From Oscillospiraceae bacterium (GTDB lineage Bacteria; Bacillota; Clostridia; Oscillospirales; Acutalibacteraceae), in assembly GCA_015065615.1 (NCBI GenBank), contig SVPY01000004.1, positions 62,001 through 126,000 on the forward strand: a DNA stretch of 64,000 nucleotides, written 5' to 3'. A program made the translations under genes and the position numbers. This document shows, piece by piece, positions 1 through 7,594 of this stretch. The notes beneath the pieces were generated by a model, which worked only from the letters and a program-made list of their open reading frames with translations, had not been told where the DNA came from and searched no databases. How positions within the stretch are numbered: the stretch's first letter is position 1; each line of letters begins with the position of its first letter.

Positions 1-204
1 ATTACCTATTTTTCGGCACTTAATAATAAGATAGAATTTCTTTCTCTGCTGCCTGAAGCCTTGCTTATAATTTCAGGTGTTATAGCCCTTTTCCTCTTTA
101 TTATTTACTGCAGCTCAAAATATGGGGACAGAAATAAGGAGAGTAAAAATAAGGGTGAAATGTTCCTTAAAAACCGACTTGAATTAAAGCCATTGGATGA
201 ATAA
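1..204 (+). CDS. C-terminal end of a membrane protein (partial)
   Basis: An open frame runs from the left edge to a TAA at 202-204, giving 67 residues of a truncated protein. Residues about 17-38 form one hydrophobic membrane span (LLPEALLIISGVIALFLFII), followed by a short charged Lys/Glu-rich tail ending in LDE. The next gene starts 21 bp downstream behind a strong AAGGAGGG site, so the two may be co-transcribed. The family cannot be recognised from the tail alone. Seen in sequence: the frame, the span and the stop. Inferred: a cytoplasmic tail after the last span. Confidence 0.55.
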   Translation: MTYFSALNNKIEFLSLLPEALLIISGVIALFLFIIYCSSKYGDRNKESKNKGEMFLKNRLELKPLDE

Positions 205-225
205 ATTTAAGGAGGGTAAGAATTT

Positions 226-699
226 ATGAATCTTTACATAAAGCAAAAAGTTTTTTCATGGGGCGATAAATTCACCGTTAAGGATGAATTCGGTGCGGAC
301 CGCTACTTTGTAGAGGGCGAAGTTTTCTCCTTTGGTAAAAAGCTCCACGTGTATGACGTAAGCGACTACGAAGTTCTGTTTATTAAGCAGGAATTTACCT
401 TCGGTATGCCAAAGTATAGCGTATATTCGGGTGATAGACTGATTTGCACCATTAAGCGTGAGTTTACTTTCTTTAAGCCGCGCTACAGCATAGAAGGGTT
501 AAACTGGGAAGTTGAGGGCGAATTCTGGTGCCACGATTACGACATTATATCAAACGGAAACGTGGTAGCCACAATAAGCAAGGAGTATATGACCTGGGGC
601 GACAGCTACGTTTTAAGCATTAATAACCCCATGGATGAGCTTTTTGCCCTTGCGGTGGTTTTAACTATCGACTGCGTTCTTGACGCTCAGAATAATTAA
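226..699 (+). CDS. LURP-one/YxjI-like (Tubby C2-like) protein
   Basis: 157-residue soluble protein with no signal peptide. It consists of short repeated beta-hairpin units with the pattern K-x-E/V-F-[ST]-[WF]-G-[DM]-x-[YF] (KQKVFSWGDKF, KQEFTFGMPKY, KREFTFFKPRY, SKEYMTWGDSY). This is the hallmark of the LURP-one-related family (YxjI in Bacillus), which folds like the Tubby C-terminal domain, a beta-barrel round a hydrophobic helix; the C-terminal MDELFALAVVLTIDCVL would be that helix. Bacterial members have no proven reaction and a membrane-lipid sensing role is only suggested. The start is set by GGAGGG about 10 bp upstream. An AT-rich 100 bp gap separates it from the next gene. Confidence 0.8.
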   Translation: MNLYIKQKVFSWGDKFTVKDEFGADRYFVEGEVFSFGKKLHVYDVSDYEVLFIKQEFTFGMPKYSVYSGDRLICTIKREFTFFKPRYSIEGLNWEVEGEFWCHDYDIISNGNVVATISKEYMTWGDSYVLSINNPMDELFALAVVLTIDCVLDAQNN

Positions 700-816
700 G
701 TTAAATTAAATTAATTTAATTTAGTTTAATATGAATTTATCTGCCGTTTAAAAAACAGTTGCAATTATTTAAGCCGGAGGTTTATAATTAAATAAACTAA
801 ATGGAGGTGCAAAATT

Positions 817-1164
817 ATGCCTTACGTACAAATAAGAGTTTCAAATTCCCTTACAAAAGAACAGATTGAAAAAATCGCAGAAGAAGCTATGAATTCCATA
901 AGCCTTATCCCCGGTAAATCCGCTCCCGTCACCATGGCGGAAGTAATTGATAAGTGTAATCTTTATTTCGGCTCTGTAGAAGGCGGCGACTGCGCTATTA
1001 TCGACGTAGCCGCAAACAATACTCCCCCTTCCGAAAATTTAAAGAATTACTCAAAGAAAATGTGCCTTGTTTTAGAAGAGGTTGCAGGTATTCCTATGAA
1101 CCGCATTTACATCAAGCACCACGCAAACCCCGAGTGGCACACAGGCAGGATGTTTATTGAATAA
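817..1164 (+). CDS. Tautomerase superfamily protein (MIF/4-OT-like)
   Basis: 115 residues, the usual size of a macrophage-migration-inhibitory-factor-type tautomerase. The protein begins Met-Pro, so removal of Met exposes the N-terminal proline that acts as catalytic base in this superfamily. Two beta-alpha-beta halves can be followed, the second starting at about residue 74 (LKNYSKKMCLVLEEVAGIP) and ending in the strand MNRIYIKHHAN. Substrate unknown; keto-enol tautomerisation of a small 2-oxo acid is the family expectation. RBS GGAGG lies 9 bp before the ATG. The gene ends just before a bidirectional terminator shared with the convergent rubrerythrin gene. Confidence 0.8.
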   Translation: MPYVQIRVSNSLTKEQIEKIAEEAMNSISLIPGKSAPVTMAEVIDKCNLYFGSVEGGDCAIIDVAANNTPPSENLKNYSKKMCLVLEEVAGIPMNRIYIKHHANPEWHTGRMFIE

Positions 1165-1186
1165 TTTTATAGGTCAATTAATAAAA

Positions 1187-1211
1187 GCGGGTCGGCAAAA
1201 AACCGACCCGC
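1187..1211. terminator. Bidirectional intrinsic terminator
   Basis: Perfect 9-bp stem GCGGGTCGG / CCGACCCGC around a 7-nt A-rich loop, followed on the plus strand by a run of seven T. On the minus strand the stem is followed by a weaker T-run. It separates the tautomerase gene from the convergent rubrerythrin gene. Confidence 0.9.
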
Positions 1212-1229
1212 AATTTTTTTATTTAGTTA

Positions 1230-1886
1230 TCAGTAATTTTCTTTTCTTACTTCGAAGTAAGCCTGAGGATGTGCGCAGACGGGGCAAACGTCGGGAGCCT
1301 TGAGGCCAACTACAAGGTGGCCGCAGTTACGGCATTCCCAGACCTGAATTTCGCTCTTTTCGAAAACTTTTTTATTTTCAACGTTATGTAAAAGAGCGCG
1401 GTATCTTGCTTCGTGAGCCTTTTCAATGGCTGCAACGCCACGCATCTGCTCTGCTAAATCGTGGAAGCCTTCTTCATCAGCTTCTCGTGCCATACGGTCG
1501 TACATATCGGTCCACTCGTAGTTTTCGCCTTCTGCAGCGTGAAGGAGGTTTTCGGCTGTGTCGCCAAGCTCGCCTAAGTGCTTGAACCAGAGTTTAGCGT
1601 GCTCTTTTTCGTTTTCAGCAGTCTGCAGGAATAAAGCGGCAATCTGCTCGAAGCCTGCCTTCTTTGCTACGGATGCAAAGTAGGTGTACTTATTTCTTGC
1701 CTGAGATTCACCTGCGAAAGCATCCCAGAGGTTTTTCTCGGTTTTTGTGCCTGCGTAGGGGTTCTTTTTAACTTCTTCGATTTTTTCAAATTTAGTTGCG
1801 GGCTGCTTGCACTTGGGGCACTTGAAATCCTCTGTCATTTCGCCCTCGTGAATATAGCCGCAAATCTTACATTTCCATTTAGCCAT
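1230..1886 (-). CDS. rbr: Rubrerythrin with rubredoxin-like domains at both ends
   Basis: 218 residues. Three modules: an N-terminal rubredoxin-like knuckle (CKICGYIH...CPKC, residues ~5-27), a central ferritin-like four-helix domain with the diiron Glu/His set ([26 protein letters not shown]; ~55-170) and a C-terminal rubredoxin domain (CRNCGHLV...[11 protein letters not shown], ~185-213). Rubrerythrin reduces hydrogen peroxide to water in anaerobes, taking electrons through its Fe(Cys)4 site. Ordinary rubrerythrin has only one rubredoxin end; here there are two. It is the last gene of a minus-strand operon after the FTR-like and thioredoxin genes (36 bp gap), which supports a thiol/peroxide protection role. 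Confidence 0.93.
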   Translation of the reverse strand: MAKWKCKICGYIHEGEMTEDFKCPKCKQPATKFEKIEEVKKNPYAGTKTEKNLWDAFAGESQARNKYTYFASVAKKAGFEQIAALFLQTAENEKEHAKLWFKHLGELGDTAENLLHAAEGENYEWTDMYDRMAREADEEGFHDLAEQMRGVAAIEKAHEARYRALLHNVENKKVFEKSEIQVWECRNCGHLVVGLKAPDVCPVCAHPQAYFEVRKENY

Positions 1887-1922
1887 AATAATTTCTCCTT
1901 TTAAAAATAAGCATATTTAAAA

Positions 1923-2228
1923 TTAAAGCATATTAAGAATGCTTTGCTTGCCCTGATAACCCACGGATTTATTTACTATCTCGCCGTTTTTCATAACAAC
2001 TAAAGTGGGTATGCTTGTAATACCGAAAGCGGCGGCTAAATCGCCTGCTTCGTCCACGTCAATTTTGGCAACGGTTATATCCTCGCGCTCAGAAGCAATC
2101 TCCTCCACTATGGGAGCTATCATTCTGCAGGGGCCGCACCATGTTGCCCAGAAATCTATAAGAACGGTCTTTTCGCTCTGCATTACGTCTTTTTCAAAAT
2201 TTTCACTTGTTACGTGTATAAGTGCCAT
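1923..2228 (-). CDS. trxA: Thioredoxin
   Basis: 101 residues with the canonical thioredoxin fold and active site WATWCGPCRM (residues ~28-37), conserved Asp in the DFWA strand, and cis-Pro in GITSIPTLVV. Cytoplasmic disulfide reductant. Length is slightly short (104-110 is usual) because the C-terminal helix ends at SILNML. It sits between an FTR-like gene upstream (35 bp) and rubrerythrin downstream; no NADPH-thioredoxin reductase is present in the window, so the adjacent ferredoxin-type reductase subunit is a plausible electron donor (inference). Confidence 0.95.
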   Translation of the reverse strand: MALIHVTSENFEKDVMQSEKTVLIDFWATWCGPCRMIAPIVEEIASEREDITVAKIDVDEAGDLAAAFGITSIPTLVVMKNGEIVNKSVGYQGKQSILNML

Positions 2229-2263
2229 AATAATTTCCTTTCCTTAAACTGAATTTAAATTAA

Positions 2264-2464
2264 TTATTCTTTATATTTATAATATAACATACAGTGGCAG
2301 TAGCCCTCAAAATCGGGGTCAGCCATCTGCTCGCGGAATTCCTTGCAGATGCATTTGTTTTCCTCGGTTTTCTGGAGTCTGCAGGGGCAGTAGCCGCCTT
2401 TTAATTTAAGGCCTTCCTTGATTCTCGCCACTATTTCCTTGTCTTCATTAAGTCTTATAGGCAT
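2264..2464 (-). CDS. Ferredoxin-thioredoxin reductase catalytic-domain protein (mini)
   Basis: 66 residues with the cysteine pattern CPC-x9-CIC-x15-CHC (YCPCRLQ, NKCICKEF, GYCHCMLYY). This corresponds to the CPC...CPC...CHC arrangement that carries the 4Fe-4S cluster and redox disulfide of the FTR catalytic (beta) subunit, with Ile replacing the middle Pro. The plant/cyanobacterial subunit is about 110 residues and pairs with a variable alpha subunit; none is visible here. As first gene of the FTR-thioredoxin-rubrerythrin operon it probably passes ferredoxin electrons to thioredoxin (inference). RBS AAAGGAG on the minus strand precedes the ATG. Confidence 0.8.
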   Translation of the reverse strand: MPIRLNEDKEIVARIKEGLKLKGGYCPCRLQKTEENKCICKEFREQMADPDFEGYCHCMLYYKYKE

Positions 2465-2576
2465 AATAAAAACTCCTTTCCTTTGCTGATATATTTATAA
2501 CAGAAAAATATGAATTTTTAAATGAATTATTTTTGAAAAGTTTGTGTACTTTTTTAATTTTTATTATGTTTTCAGC

Positions 2577-2605
2577 TTTTCAAAATTAAATTATTTTAAT
2601 ATAAT
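2577..2605 (+). promoter_or_regulatory. Sigma-A-type promoter for the lactonase-fold gene
   Basis: TTTTCA at 2577-2582 and TATAAT at 2600-2605 separated by 17 bp, about 30 bp before the ATG at 2635. Confidence 0.5.
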
Positions 2606-2634
2606 TAGTTTATAAAAGCTTAGGGAGATAAAAA

Positions 2635-3600
2635 ATGCGAAATATTTATATTGATTCCTGCGTTAAAGAGGGCGGAATATACCACTATATTTTAAATGAA
2701 AAGGGCGAAGCCGTGTTTATTGAAAAAACGCCCATAAGCGAGCCTATGTACTCCATTATAAGGGATAATAAATTTTACACCCTGCTTAAAAGTCCCTTTG
2801 AGGATAATGAAAACAGCGCCCTTGCCGCACACGAAATGGACGGGGATAAAATAGGAAAAAAGCTTTATGAAATATCCACCTTGGGAAAAGAAGCCTGCCA
2901 CCTTGAAAAAGCAGGAGAGAGTATTTTTGCCGTGAATTACACCTCGGGCTCAATTTTTAAAACTCCCGATATTTTAAAAATACATAAGAATAGAGAGATA
3001 AAAGGGGAGAAGGTAAATTTACAAAGGCAGGAAATGCCCCACACCCACTGCGTTATTTTAACCCCCGATAAAAAATATATTGCGGTTACAGATTTAGGAC
3101 TTGATAAAATATTCATCTACGATTTTGATTTTAATTTAATAAGCGAAACAAAGGTAGAGGACGGCATGGGCCCCAGACACATTATTTTCGAGGGCGATAT
3201 TCTATACTGCCTCTGCGAATTAGGTCACAAATTAATATCCTATAATTATGATAACGGTAAACTTAAATATATTTCGGAAGTTTACACTCTGCCCGAGGAT
3301 TTTTACGGTTACGATATTGCGGCGGCTGTAAGAATAAAGGAAAATAAAATTTACGTTTCCAACCGCGGCAGTAACACCATAGCCGTATTTAAAAAGGATA
3401 AGGGCTATTTTGAAAAGATAGGTCACTTCAGCACCTGCGGCAACTGGCCCAGGGACTTCGATATTATTGACAACGTCCTTGTTTGCTGTAATGAAATCAG
3501 CGGCAGCGTTACTTTCTTTAAATTAAATGAAAACGGCTTAGCCGAAAAGCCATACCAAATTTTAAATATCCCCGCCGCCCTGTGCGTGGTAATAAATTAA
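2635..3600 (+). CDS. Lactonase-family seven-bladed beta-propeller protein
   Basis: 321 residues, no signal peptide. The motifs HTHCVILTPDKKYIAVTDLG, GMGPRHIIF, VSNRGSNTIAVF and GNWPRDFDI recur at the blade positions typical of the 6-phosphogluconolactonase/YbhE (cycloisomerase 2) family. Family length is 330-390, so this is a compact member. The established reaction is hydrolysis of 6-phosphogluconolactone or a similar sugar lactone. No other pentose-phosphate gene is beside it, so the exact lactone is uncertain. Monocistronic: own promoter and a terminator directly after the stop. Confidence 0.8.
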   Translation: MRNIYIDSCVKEGGIYHYILNEKGEAVFIEKTPISEPMYSIIRDNKFYTLLKSPFEDNENSALAAHEMDGDKIGKKLYEISTLGKEACHLEKAGESIFAVNYTSGSIFKTPDILKIHKNREIKGEKVNLQRQEMPHTHCVILTPDKKYIAVTDLGLDKIFIYDFDFNLISETKVEDGMGPRHIIFEGDILYCLCELGHKLISYNYDNGKLKYISEVYTLPEDFYGYDIAAAVRIKENKIYVSNRGSNTIAVFKKDKGYFEKIGHFSTCGNWPRDFDIIDNVLVCCNEISGSVTFFKLNENGLAEKPYQILNIPAALCVVIN

Positions 3601-3613
3601 ATAAAGAATAAAA

Positions 3614-3644
3614 ATGCCCGAGAAGGAATTAACCTTTTCGGGCA
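3614..3644. terminator. Terminator between convergent genes
   Basis: Stem TGCCCGAGAAGG / CCTTTTCGGGCA with one G-T wobble and an 8-nt loop, followed by TTTTTT on the plus strand. It ends the lactonase gene and lies just past the HAD gene stop, so it can serve both directions. Confidence 0.85.
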
Positions 3645-3648
3645 TTTT

Positions 3649-4362
3649 TTATGAGTTTAAGTTTTCAATAAATTTAATAAGGTCATCAAAATTTCCGTTT
3701 GGGTAAACTGAAATATCCTTATTTTCCTTATTGATTAAGGAGTGGGTAAGTAAAAATACTTTCATACCCAAGGTTTCGGCAATCATATCCTCAGTTACGT
3801 CGTTACCTACCATCAGGCATTCCTCCGCCTTAACGCCTAAAGCCTTTATTACGTCCTTATAATATTCTACATTAGGCTTGCAGTGGCAGGAATTTTCATA
3901 GGTTGTATAAAGCTTAAAGTCATTTTTATCAAGCCCTGCCCATTTCATTCTCCATTCGGTGGCGATAGAGGGGAATATGGGGTTGGTGGCTAAGGCTACT
4001 TTGAAGCCCATAGCTTTAATTTTCTGAACGGTTTCATTAGCTTTTTCGGTATAGCCGCAGGAAGCTTTTACTAAATTGAATTCCTCACGGTAAAAAGCAT
4101 CGAAGTGGGGCATATCCTTAATGGCGTTTTCGCCGAAAATCTCGCAGAATTTATTCCAGAAGGCTTCTTCGTTAAGGCATTTACCGTCGTTTTTTACCAT
4201 TGCGGCGGTGCCAAGCCATATAGCGTTAATTAAAGCCTTGGGCTCGTAGCCATGAGGGATAAGTCTTTTTGAGAGCCTTCCAAAATAATCCTTAACGAAG
4301 GCGTCCTGATCCATAGGCAGGAGCGTGCCGTCCAGATCAAAGAGTACTGTTGTTATTTTCAT
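3649..4362 (-). CDS. HAD-superfamily hydrolase
   Basis: 237 residues. Motif I LFDLDGTLL (residues 8-16, nucleophile Asp9 and acid Asp11), motif II in VALATNPIF (Thr), motif III Lys in CKPNVEYY, motif IV MVGNDVTEDM. An about 80-residue helical C1-type cap lies between motifs I and II. Such proteins are small-molecule phosphatases (phosphoglycolate, sugar- or nucleotide-phosphate); the substrate cannot be read from the sequence. Cytoplasmic. It stands alone, transcribed toward the terminator at 3614-3644. Confidence 0.85.
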   Translation of the reverse strand: MKITTVLFDLDGTLLPMDQDAFVKDYFGRLSKRLIPHGYEPKALINAIWLGTAAMVKNDGKCLNEEAFWNKFCEIFGENAIKDMPHFDAFYREEFNLVKASCGYTEKANETVQKIKAMGFKVALATNPIFPSIATEWRMKWAGLDKNDFKLYTTYENSCHCKPNVEYYKDVIKALGVKAEECLMVGNDVTEDMIAETLGMKVFLLTHSLINKENKDISVYPNGNFDDLIKFIENLNS

Positions 4363-4398
4363 ATTTTTCCTTTTTTAAACATTAAGTTAGTTTGGTTA

Positions 4399-4460
4399 CA
4401 ACCCCTCAGTCACATAAATGTGACAGCTCCCCTTGCAGGGGAGCCGAGGTGAGGCACCGA
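4399..4460 (+). repeat. Dispersed hairpin repeat, family A (CCCCTC...GTC stem type)
   Basis: AACCCCTCAGTC leads into a perfect hairpin GTCACAT-AA-ATGTGAC (4409-4424), then AGCTCCCCT...AGGGGAGCC, a second hairpin. The conserved outer blocks recur at 24161-24246 (reverse), 24275-24330, 30316-30360 and 33813-33899 (reverse), with different stem sequences each time. It fills the gap between the HAD gene and uxaC. Confidence 0.75.
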
Positions 4461-4528
4461 GATAGTGAAGCCGAAATTGTGGAGCCGAGGTTTGTAAGCC
4501 GAAAACTGTTTAGTGTAATTTAATATAA

Positions 4529-5926
4529 TTATAATGAAAAATATCTCTTTGCGTTATTGTAGCAGATATCCACTACCATCTGACCAAGCTGCTGTTCGTC
4601 GGCAGGATATTCGCCGTTTTCAACCCACTTACCGAAGAGGTTGCAGAGAATTCTTCTGAAATATTCGTGTCTTGTGTAGGAAAGGAAAGAACGGGAGTCT
4701 GTGAGCATACCAACGAAGTTGCCGAGAATGGAGAGGTTAGCTAAAGATTCAAGCTGAGCCTCCATACCGGACTTAGTATCGCTGAACCACCAAGCAGAGC
4801 CGTGCTGAATCTTGCCTGCAGCCTCAGTACCCTGGAAACAGCCGATAATTGTATCGAGAAGCTGGTTATCACCGGGGTTTAAGGAGTAGAGGATAGTCTT
4901 GGGAAGTAAACCGTCAACTTCAAGAGCATTAAGGAAAGCTGTGATAGCTTCGCCGCAGTTATAAGTGGAGATGCAGTCAAAGCCTGTGTCGGGGCCGAGC
5001 TTATTGAATTTAGCTGTGTTTGTATTTCTCTGGGCGCCGTAGTGAAGCTGCATTACAACGTTTCTCTTAGCGTACTCGCGGCCAACGTGAAGCATGATAG
5101 CAGTCTTATATTTTTCGGCTTCGTCGCGTGTTACGCTTTCGCCCTTCATAGCTTTTTGGAATATTGCGTTAACTTCCTCGTCTGTAGCTTCGTTGTAGTA
5201 AACGTAGTCTAAGCCGTGGTCAGAAGCAGCGCAGCCGAGCTCGCAGAAGTATTCAAGGCGGAGAGTAAGCGCCTTCTTAACGTCCTCAGCGGTATTAATT
5301 TCAATGTTTGCAGCCTCAGAAAGCTTTGCAATATAATCAGTAAAACCTGCTTTATCGATATTAACAGCCTTATCAGGGCGGAAGGAGGGGAGAACTTTAG
5401 CCGTGCACTTATTTTCGTCTCTTATTTTCTTGTGCCAGATAAGGTCGTCGATGGGGTCATCGGTTGTGCCTATCATCTTAACGCCGCTCTTTTCGATAAT
5501 GGAGCAAACGGACATAGAATCTTCCTGTAATTTTGCGTTGCAGAGGTTCCAGACTTCCTCGGCTGTGTTTTCGTTTAAAATACCGTCGTAGCCGAAGTAT
5601 CTTTTAAGCTCTAAATGGCACCAGTGGTACATCGGGTTGCCGATTGCCTTGGGAAGCATTTTTGCAAAGTGAATAAACTTTGTCTTATCGTCAGCATCGC
5701 CTGTAATTTCGTTTTCACATACCCCGTTGCTTCGGATTAAACGCCACTTATAGTGGTCGCCGCCCAGCCATATCTGAGTGATGTTTTCAAATTTACGGTT
5801 TTCGTAAATCTCCTTGGGGTTGATGTGGCAGTGGTAGTCGATAATGGGCATATTCTCGGCATACTTATGGTAAAGCGCCTTTGCCGTTTCAGTTTGAAGT
5901 ATAAAATCATCATGAATAAAGCTCAT
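4529..5926 (-). CDS. uxaC: Glucuronate isomerase
   Basis: 465 residues, full length for UxaC. Amidohydrolase-type barrel with the metal-site motif DYHCHINP (residues ~29-36) and family signatures KWRLIRSNG, GTTDDPIDDL, LHYGAQRNTN and MLTDSRSFLSYTRHEYFRR. Converts D-glucuronate to D-fructuronate and D-galacturonate to D-tagaturonate, first step of hexuronate breakdown in the cytoplasm. Transcribed divergently from uxaB-uxaA, which carry out the next steps. RBS GGAGA is placed 8 bp before the ATG. Confidence 0.96.
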   Translation of the reverse strand: MSFIHDDFILQTETAKALYHKYAENMPIIDYHCHINPKEIYENRKFENITQIWLGGDHYKWRLIRSNGVCENEITGDADDKTKFIHFAKMLPKAIGNPMYHWCHLELKRYFGYDGILNENTAEEVWNLCNAKLQEDSMSVCSIIEKSGVKMIGTTDDPIDDLIWHKKIRDENKCTAKVLPSFRPDKAVNIDKAGFTDYIAKLSEAANIEINTAEDVKKALTLRLEYFCELGCAASDHGLDYVYYNEATDEEVNAIFQKAMKGESVTRDEAEKYKTAIMLHVGREYAKRNVVMQLHYGAQRNTNTAKFNKLGPDTGFDCISTYNCGEAITAFLNALEVDGLLPKTILYSLNPGDNQLLDTIIGCFQGTEAAGKIQHGSAWWFSDTKSGMEAQLESLANLSILGNFVGMLTDSRSFLSYTRHEYFRRILCNLFGKWVENGEYPADEQQLGQMVVDICYNNAKRYFSL

Positions 5927-5954
5927 AATAAATCTCCTTTATTTGTTCCGAAAA

Positions 5955-5972
5955 ATAATATACGTATATTAT
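5955..5972. promoter_or_regulatory. 18-bp palindromic operator candidate over the uxaC promoter
   Basis: Perfect palindrome ATAATATACGTATATTAT overlapping the -10 element of the uxaC promoter. The position suits a dimeric repressor (GntR- or LacI-type hexuronate regulators are the usual kind). No regulator gene is nearby. AT-rich palindromes can occur by chance. Confidence 0.45.
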
Positions 5973-5996
5973 AACTGCTTTTTGTGAACTTTTCAA
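5968..5996 (-). promoter_or_regulatory. uxaC promoter
   Basis: On the minus strand TTGAAA (5991-5996) and TATAAT (5968-5973) with exactly 17 bp between them, about 40 bp before the uxaC start. Confidence 0.7.
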
Positions 5997-6003
5997 CAAT
6001 CCA

Positions 6004-6032
6004 TTGACTTTATATTAATAAGTTTTTATAAT
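6004..6032 (+). promoter_or_regulatory. uxaB-uxaA promoter
   Basis: TTGACT at 6004-6009 and TATAAT at 6027-6032 with a 17-bp spacer, back-to-back with the uxaC promoter. The predicted 5' leader is about 95 nt. Confidence 0.75.
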
Positions 6033-6133
6033 TATAATGGTAAATTTTAAATTTGAAATATCTGCGGCGTTATTTATATTATAAAAGGACGGACGATAAC
6101 TCCGCCGTTTAAAAAACAGAAAGAGGAAATAAA

Positions 6134-7594
6134 ATGCAGAAGATAAACGAAAAATTCACAAGAGAAACAAAGAGACCTATCAAGGTTATGCAGTACGGCG
6201 AGGGTAACTTCCTTCGCGCCTTTGTTGACTATATGATAGATATAGCTAACGAGAAGGGCGCATTTGACGGCGACATAGCTATAATAAAGCCCATTGACTT
6301 TGGTACTCTGGAGAGATTTAAGAATCAGGATAATTTGTATACAGTAATTCTTCGCGGCAAGGATAAGGGTGAGGTTAAAAACGAGAGCCGCGTTATTAAG
6401 TCAGTACAGAAGGTTCTTGATGCAAGAGAAGATTATGATGAGTATATGGCTCTTGCATCACTTGATTCTTTAAGATTCGTAGTTTCCAACACAACCGAGG
6501 CTGGTATCACTCTTGATTTAAAGGATAACTTTGAGGGTCTTCCCAAAACTTACCCCGGTAAATTAACTAAATTCTTATACGAGAGATTTACTTTCTTCAA
6601 GAGTGCAAGTGATAAAGGTCTTATTATTCTTCCCGTTGAGCTTATTGAGGATAACGGCATCAAGCTTAAGAAATGCGTTAAGGAATTAATAAAGGCTTGG
6701 AATTTAGGCGAAGATTTTGCAAAGTGGATTGACGATGCCTGCGTATTTACAAGCACCCTCGTAGATAGAATCGTTACAGGTTACCCCAGAAACGAAGCGG
6801 CAGCTATTTGCGAGAATTTAGGCTACGAGGATGAACTTTTAGACGTCGGCGAGCCCTTCGGCGCTTGGGTAATTGAAAGCGAAAAGGATATAAGTGAGGA
6901 ATTCCCCCTTGATAAGATAGGTCAGCCCGTTATTTTCACGGATAACCAGAAGCCCTACCGCGAGAGAAAAGTAAGAGTATTAAACGGCGCTCATACTTCA
7001 AGCGTTTTGGCAGGTTATTTATACGGCCTCGATATCGTAAGAGACTGTATGTACGACGAAGTTATGGGCAAGTACGTAAGAAAAGTAGTGGACGAGGAAA
7101 TTGTACCCGAAGTACCCCTTGCTTTGGAGGACGTTAAGGCTTTTGCAAATTCTGTTTATGAGAGATTTGAAAATCCCTTTATTGACCACGCGCTTCTTTC
7201 CATCTCCCTTAACTCCGTTTCCAAGTGGAAATCCCGTTGCCTTCCCTCTTTAAAGGATAGCTTAAAGAGTAAGGGTCAGCTTCCCAAGCTTCTTACCTTC
7301 TCCTTTGCCGCTTTGCTTGCTTTCTATACTTCAAATGATTTACAGGAAGATGGCCTTCATGCTAAGAGAGCAAACGGCGATGAGTACGTAATTCACGACG
7401 ATAAGGCAGTAATGGAATTCTTTGCGGCAAACAGCTTAAAGGAAGAAAATGAGTTTGTTAAGCTCGTGTGCGCCAAGGAGGAATTCTGGGGCGAAAACTT
7501 AAATAATATCGAAGGCTTTGCAGAAAAAGTTACCGAAAATCTTATCGCTCTTAAAAATTGCCCCGTTTGCGCAATCAAGGAGATTATTAAATAA
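6134..7594 (+). CDS. uxaB: Tagaturonate reductase (altronate oxidoreductase)
   Basis: 486 residues, matching UxaB (about 480). Mannitol-dehydrogenase-type polyol family: N-terminal Rossmann region with MQYGEGNFLRAF (GxGxFxRA, NAD(P) binding), then the C-terminal catalytic domain with KVRVLNGAHTSS (catalytic Lys and the LNGAHT motif). Reduces D-tagaturonate to D-altronate. A fructuronate reductase activity cannot be excluded by eye, but direct coupling to uxaA favours tagaturonate. Its TAA overlaps the uxaA ATG by one base, indicating translational coupling. Confidence 0.9.
   Translation: MQKINEKFTRETKRPIKVMQYGEGNFLRAFVDYMIDIANEKGAFDGDIAIIKPIDFGTLERFKNQDNLYTVILRGKDKGEVKNESRVIKSVQKVLDAREDYDEYMALASLDSLRFVVSNTTEAGITLDLKDNFEGLPKTYPGKLTKFLYERFTFFKSASDKGLIILPVELIEDNGIKLKKCVKELIKAWNLGEDFAKWIDDACVFTSTLVDRIVTGYPRNEAAAICENLGYEDELLDVGEPFGAWVIESEKDISEEFPLDKIGQPVIFTDNQKPYRERKVRVLNGAHTSSVLAGYLYGLDIVRDCMYDEVMGKYVRKVVDEEIVPEVPLALEDVKAFANSVYERFENPFIDHALLSISLNSVSKWKSRCLPSLKDSLKSKGQLPKLLTFSFAALLAFYTSNDLQEDGLHAKRANGDEYVIHDDKAVMEFFAANSLKEENEFVKLVCAKEEFWGENLNNIEGFAEKVTENLIALKNCPVCAIKEIIK

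Noticed and set aside
740-760. GCCGTTTAAAAAACAG shared with 6101-6120 as a regulatory motif
   Set aside because: Sixteen A/T-rich bases shared twice in 64 kb is not far from chance and the two genes are unrelated.
4399-4500. tRNA or small structured RNA gene after the HAD gene
   Set aside because: The folding comes from the family A repeat, found at four other sites; no cloverleaf or promoter.
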